A DNA stretch of 64,000 nt, from assembly GCF_037893015.1 (NCBI RefSeq), contig NC_133666.1, positions 160,786,490 to 160,850,489 on the forward strand, in the 5' to 3' direction. Below the pieces are notes generated by a model that worked only from the letters and a program-made list of their open reading frames with translations, was not told where the DNA came from and made no database searches. The number at the start of each line of letters is the position of its first letter. Positions within the stretch are counted from its first letter, which is position 1. Both the position numbers and the translations under genes were made by a program. This document shows positions 59,664 to 64,000 of the stretch, one piece after another. This DNA is from Macrotis lagotis (taxonomy: Eukaryota; Chordata; Mammalia; Peramelemorphia; Peramelidae).

Positions 59664-62528
59664 TTAAAAAAAAATTCTTTAATTTATTTACACATTGCTA
59701 AAATATTTTTCTTGCAAAAATAAATATAATACTATCCTCCCTCCACAAAAATACAAGAAAAACCTCATGATAAATAAAATGAAGGAAAGATAAAAAAAAG
59801 TGTATTTCAGTCTGTGTGTGTGCTCTGATAGCATCAGCTCTATTTCTGGGGTGGATCACATTCTTTAAGGTAAGTGCATAATAGAAGCCACTTCCATATT
59901 TTTTCATAGTTGCTGTTGCTGATTGTAATTCCCTCCATCCATTCCTCCCCATTACCATCTATTATATTTTATCTCTGTCTTTACTCTGTCCCTCTTCAAA
60001 AATGTGCTGTGGAGCAGCTCAGTGGCACAGCAGATGAGCCCCAGCCCTGGAGCCAAGAGGCCCTTAAGCCTACATCCCACCCCAGAGAACCAGCAACCAC
60101 CCAGCTCTGTGGTACAGGACAACCCCACCACCTTGCAAAAAATGAAAAAAGAAAATAAGTTAATATTGACTATGCTCTCCTATTATCTACCGTGTCCTCT
60201 CCTCAATCATACACATCTTCCTTCCTCTCCACCTGTCCCCTTTCTGTCTTTTTTCTTCTAGATTTGTATATGCTATTGAGTGTGTATGCTGTTTCCTCTC
60301 TGAGCCTTTTTCAGATGAGAATGAAGACTCCTTCATTCCCCTTCACATCCCCCCCCTTCCAAACATCATAAAAGTTATTTCTTGACATTTTTACATGTAA
60401 TATCTTAGTCCACTTTAGCTCTCCTTTCCTTTTTCCTTTTTCCCATTTCTTTTTCACCCACTGACTCCATTTTTACAATATATTATACCTTCAAATTCAT
60501 CTCCCTCCTGTGACTTGTCTATATAAGCTCCTTCTAATTGCTCTACAAAATGAGGAGGTTTTTATGAGTATTATCAGTATCATCATTCCATGCAGGAATA
60601 CAAACAGTTCAACATCCTTAAATCCATCATAATTTGCTCTTCCCATGCATCATCTCTTTGATTCACTGGAGTCTTGTACTTGAAGATCAAACTTTCTGTT
60701 CATGTCTGGTCATTTCAACAGGAACATTTGAAATTCCCCTGTTTCATTGAAAGTCCATCTTTTCCACTGGCAGAGGGTATTCAGGTTTGCTGGGCAGTTC
60801 ATTCTCAGTTGCATTCTAAGCTCTTTTGCCTTCTGCAATATTATATTTCAAGTACTATGAGCCTTAATGTGAATGCTGATAAATCCTGTGTGATCCTGAA
60901 TGTAGCTCCATGATATTTGAATTGTTTATTTCTGGGTGCTTGTAATATTTTTGCTTTGACTTGGGAGTTCTGGAACTTGGATATAATATTCCAGAGAGTT
61001 GATTTTTTAAACTCTTTCAGTAGGGCATCAGTGGATTCTCTCAATTTCTATATTGCCCTCTGCTTCTAGGATATCAGGGCAATTTTCCTGTAGAAATTCT
61101 TTAAAAATGAAGTCAAGGATCTTTTCATGATAATGAATTACAGGTAGCCCAATAATTTTTAAATTATCGCTTCCATATCTGTTTCTCGTATCAGTTGTTT
61201 TTTCAGTGAGATATTTCACAACTACTAGTTTTTAATTCTTTTGCTGTTGAATTATTATGTCATGATTTCTCACAAAGTCATCAGCTTCCTTTAGCTCCAT
61301 TATACATTTGAAGGATTTGTTTTTCAGTGAGCTTTCTTATCTCCTTTTCTATCTGGCAAATTCTGCTTTTTAAAACATTCCTCTCCTCAATAACTTTTTG
61401 AACTGTTTTATCCATTTGACCTAAACTGGTTTTTAATATGTGATTTTCTTCTGCAATTTTTTGGATCTCCTTGAGTAAACTGCTGACTTTGTTTTCATGT
61501 TTTTCCTGCATCTCCCTCATTTCTCTTCCCAATTTTTCTTGTACCTCCCTTACTTGATTTTCAAAATATTTTTTTGAACTTTGTCAGGGCATGAGCCCAA
61601 CTTCTATATTTCTTGGAGTCTTTAGATGAAGAAACGTGCATTTTCTCATCTTCTGATTGCGTGTTTTGGTACTCCATGAGACCAAGGTAATTGTCTATAG
61701 TCAGGTTCCTTTTTTTCTGTTTACTCATTTCCCCACACTGATTTGGGGTACTTCCTGAGCTTTTGCATACTATTGGGATACCCTGGCATGGACTTCAGTT
61801 CCCTCAAGTTCTTATGAGAAGCTCTGGCTCCTTTCCTGTCTGTTCTCTGCTCTGTAGGTGACCATAAGCTCACCCTTCTACCCTGGGGCTGTGAGGAAGG
61901 TACCTGCTCTATAATAGCATGAGGACCCCAGACTGTAACCAGGGTCTGAATATAATCAAAGTCCCAGTCTCCTTTCCCAGGGACAGAGGACCAACCTCGA
62001 TAGTCTCCCTCTACTCCCTTACTTCTGCAGGATGAGTGCTCAGAGAGAAGCTGCAGGGCAACTCCCTGCTGGATGGCTCCACAGATCTGCATCTGATTCC
62101 TGGGATCTGGGCTGTTCTGAGGGCCACAGTCTCATTAAGGAGGGCCATGCTGGATTGGTCTTCAGGCTCATTCTTGCAGAGGTTTCCCTGCTGATCTTCC
62201 AAGTTGTGCTTGGTGCTCCCTGGGGTAGCAGGCAAGGAAATGACTTCTATTTCCAGGAGCCAGAGCTTCCAGGGAGACAGGCTCTGTGAGGCTATTCCCA
62301 GAAGGCTGTAGCTCCTTTATTCAGGCTTGTTGCTGCCCCCTCCAACCTTGTGGAAAAGGACCTTCCTACTATTTTCCAGGTTACCTTGGACTGGACAATT
62401 GAATCACTGGATCTTTCTGTGGCTTCTTTCTCTTGGAAATTTAGTTAGAGTCATAATTTTAAAGCTTTTGAAATATTTTTTGAGAGCTCCTAGGAAAGAT
62501 TGTTCTCCTGCCACCATTTTGTCTCTGC
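59664..62528 (-). mobile_element. ORF1-only LINE (HAL1-like), copy 2
   Basis: The 5' end is near 62528 ('ggcagagacaaaatggtggc' on the minus strand). A GC-rich 5'UTR runs to about 61730. ORF1 is broken into frames at 61281-61532 (coiled coil: VSSLLKEIQKIAEENHILKT), 61028-61219 (RRM: NRYGSDNLKIIGLPVIHYH) and 60841-61044 (C-terminal: ILQAPRNKQFKYHGATFRIT). The 3'UTR follows directly and includes an antisense SINE. No ORF2 is present. Its 3' end aligns with that of copy 1 ('ttaatttattt', then 'aataaaatata'-like). It begins about 60 bases from the UCP2 retrocopy, on the same strand. No clear target duplication was found. Confidence 0.8.
60010..60155 (+). mobile_element. SINE unit antisense in LINE copy 2 3'UTR
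   Basis: WSINE1-like ('ggagcagctcagtggcacag' to 'accaccttgcaaaa') with an A-rich tail, at the same position in the LINE as the unit at 29425-29577. Confidence 0.82.
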
Positions 62529-62532
62529 CTTG

Positions 62533-62828
62533 TCCTTAACTCTTGAAGAAGACTACGACATCAGAAAGTGATACCACAGCAAGCACATGAATTGGGTTTG
62601 AGTGAAGGAATGCTGTTCTAAATCACCATTCTCACTTTCTCCTCCGCAGCCATCTGGGTCCAGTGGCCAGATATGAGTCAGGAGGACAGGAGATGGAAAT
62701 TAGGGTTAAGTGACTTGCCCAGTGTCACCCATATAGTAGTTCTCAAGTGTCTAGATGTTGGATTCAAGCTCTCCTCTTCTGATTCCAAGGCCAATGCTCT
62801 ATGCACTGTGCCATATAACTGCCCTTCA
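62533..62828 (-). mobile_element. Long SINE variant: extra 5'-side body plus WSINE-like head
   Basis: The right part (62690-62828) is a diverged tRNA-SINE on the minus strand ('taagtgacttgcccagtgtc', 'ctatgcactgtgcc'). The left part (62533-62690; 'gaagaagactacgacatcag', 'tctcctccgcagccatctgg') is a body I associate with a longer marsupial SINE. The exact family name is uncertain. Confidence 0.6.
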
Positions 62829-62849
62829 TATTCACAATTACACAGAATG

Positions 62850-64000
62850 AGATTGCATTAATATTAAAGAATTGAAGGGCCTGGGATTTGATATTCTGGA
62901 GGTCATGGGAGCCTGAATTCAAATAAAAAATCAACTACCCTGCAAAATTGAGCATACTTTTTCAGGGGTAAACAAAAATAGGTGACTTTCCAATTTTCTG
63001 ATGAAAATATCAGAGGTGAAAAGAAAATTTGTTCTTCAAACAGGGCATTAAAAGATACATGGAAAGATAAACAAGGGAAAAGAGAAAAGACTGCTATTCA
63101 ATAAGATCAAACTGGTTTCATCACTATCTGGGAGGAAAATTATCAAAACTCTTGAGAATATTAACTCTATTCAAGGGGGTATACCTAGGCTAAAGGTAAT
63201 GACTTAACTTGATTTTGATGGAATGAGTTTTTAAGAACTGAATTTAAAGAACTAAGACATTAAAAATGGGGTATTGTAATTAGATGGAGGGGAGCAGAAT
63301 GAGATGAATTGCATCACATGAAGAAGTGAAAAGACCTATTGCAGCAGAGGGAAAAATGGAGGAGGTGAGAACTATTTGATTCTTACTCTCATTGGATTGG
63401 GCATAAAGAGAGGAAAAATATACACTCAATTGTATTTAGAAATTTACCTTATCCTTCAAATACTGGTAAGGGAATGGAAGTAAGGGAAGGAGAGATTAAT
63501 AGAAGGGAGGAAAAGAAAAATGGGAAAATAGGAAGAAAGAAAAAAGAGAAAAAGTAGATGGGGACTGATAGGAGAAAGATTGAGGAAGCTGGTATTAGAA
63601 GTAAAACACTGATGAAGAGGGATAGGGTGAATGGAGGGGGCGGGAATAGTAAAAATGAAGGGTAGATAGCATGGACAATAATAAAGAATTAGTAAACTCC
63701 CCATAAAATGCAATTGGATAGTATAAAGGATTAAAAACCAGAATCCTACAATGTGCTACTTAAAAAAATAGATTTAAAACATAGAGATACAAGCAGAATA
63801 AAGGTCAAGGACTGAAGCAATATATGTTATTCTCCAACTGAAGTGAAAAAAGGAGGGGTAGCAATGCTTATTTCAGACAAAGGAATAGCAAAACTATATC
63901 TCATTAATAGTATAAGAGGGGAAATGGTATCTTCCTAAAAAGTATCATGGAAAATGAAGTAATTTTTTTACTAAACATGTATACACCAATAAGTATAGCA
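62850..64000 (+). mobile_element. L1 ORF1 C-terminus, spacer and start of ORF2, leaving the window
   Basis: Plus-strand L1: 'gaattgaagggcctgggatt' and 'aaaatcaactaccctgcaaa' belong to the ORF1 C-terminal domain. A purine-rich spacer runs at 63240-63720 and ORF2-proximal sequence from about 63770. The element runs past the right edge, so its 3' end is unknown. Open frames in the spacer are spurious. Confidence 0.78.

Overview
The window looks like gene-poor, repeat-saturated mammalian nuclear DNA, almost certainly marsupial. The main clue is a dense set of one tRNA-derived SINE (head 'GGCTAGGTGGCACAGTGG', tail 'AACCCCATTTGCCTTGCAAAA'), which I recognise as the marsupial WSINE1-type family. L1, CORE-SINE and ERV copies with marsupial character support this. 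The 'CTTAATAATTACCTAGCTG' variant of the SINE makes an Australian dasyurid-like animal my best guess, at low confidence. I find no functional, intron-containing protein-coding gene. The only host-derived gene sequence is a processed retrocopy of mitochondrial uncoupling protein 2 (UCP2) at 58.04-59.60 kb, with a stop at codon 283 of 309.

Layout. 0-3.8 kb: decayed minus-strand L1, interrupted by a solo LTR (931-1575, TG...CA ends, 6-bp target duplication) and a SINE. 3.8-11.2 kb: plus-strand L1 pieces with SINEs and a 290-bp purine tract. 11.2-18.6 kb: mostly unclassified AT-rich DNA, old CORE-SINEs and one L1 3' end. 18.6-23.7 kb: a minus-strand L1 with its 5' end, ORF1 and endonuclease but cut off inside the reverse transcriptase. 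25.7-37.4 kb: one old minus-strand L1 holding a stack of nested insertions. 39.2-39.9 kb: a retrocopy of a LINE 5'UTR alone. 41-43.3 kb: a diverged long inverted repeat with a young L1 tail inside one arm. 45.36-49.86 kb: another minus-strand L1 with 5'UTR and a 9-bp duplication. 51.2-52.7 kb: plus-strand L1 ORF2. 54.03-57.54 kb: a complete-ended but internally deleted minus-strand provirus with a gag start and a Lys-type primer site. 58.0-59.6 kb: UCP2 retrocopy. 59.66-62.53 kb: an ORF1-only LINE. 62.5-64 kb: a SINE and a plus-strand L1 leaving the window.

The most unusual pattern is a family of LINE copies (28700-31901, about 34090-36394, about 59664-62528) with a GC-rich 5'UTR and ORF1 but a 3'UTR where ORF2 should be. 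This is the half-L1 (HAL1) architecture. Two of the three carry an antisense SINE at the same place in the 3'UTR and the third has an empty site, so the SINE seems to have been captured and re-amplified with its host. Everything in the window appears to be mobile-element history plus one retropseudogene; nothing here forms a pathway or operon. All homology statements come from reading the sequence and from memory of the families; no database search was run.
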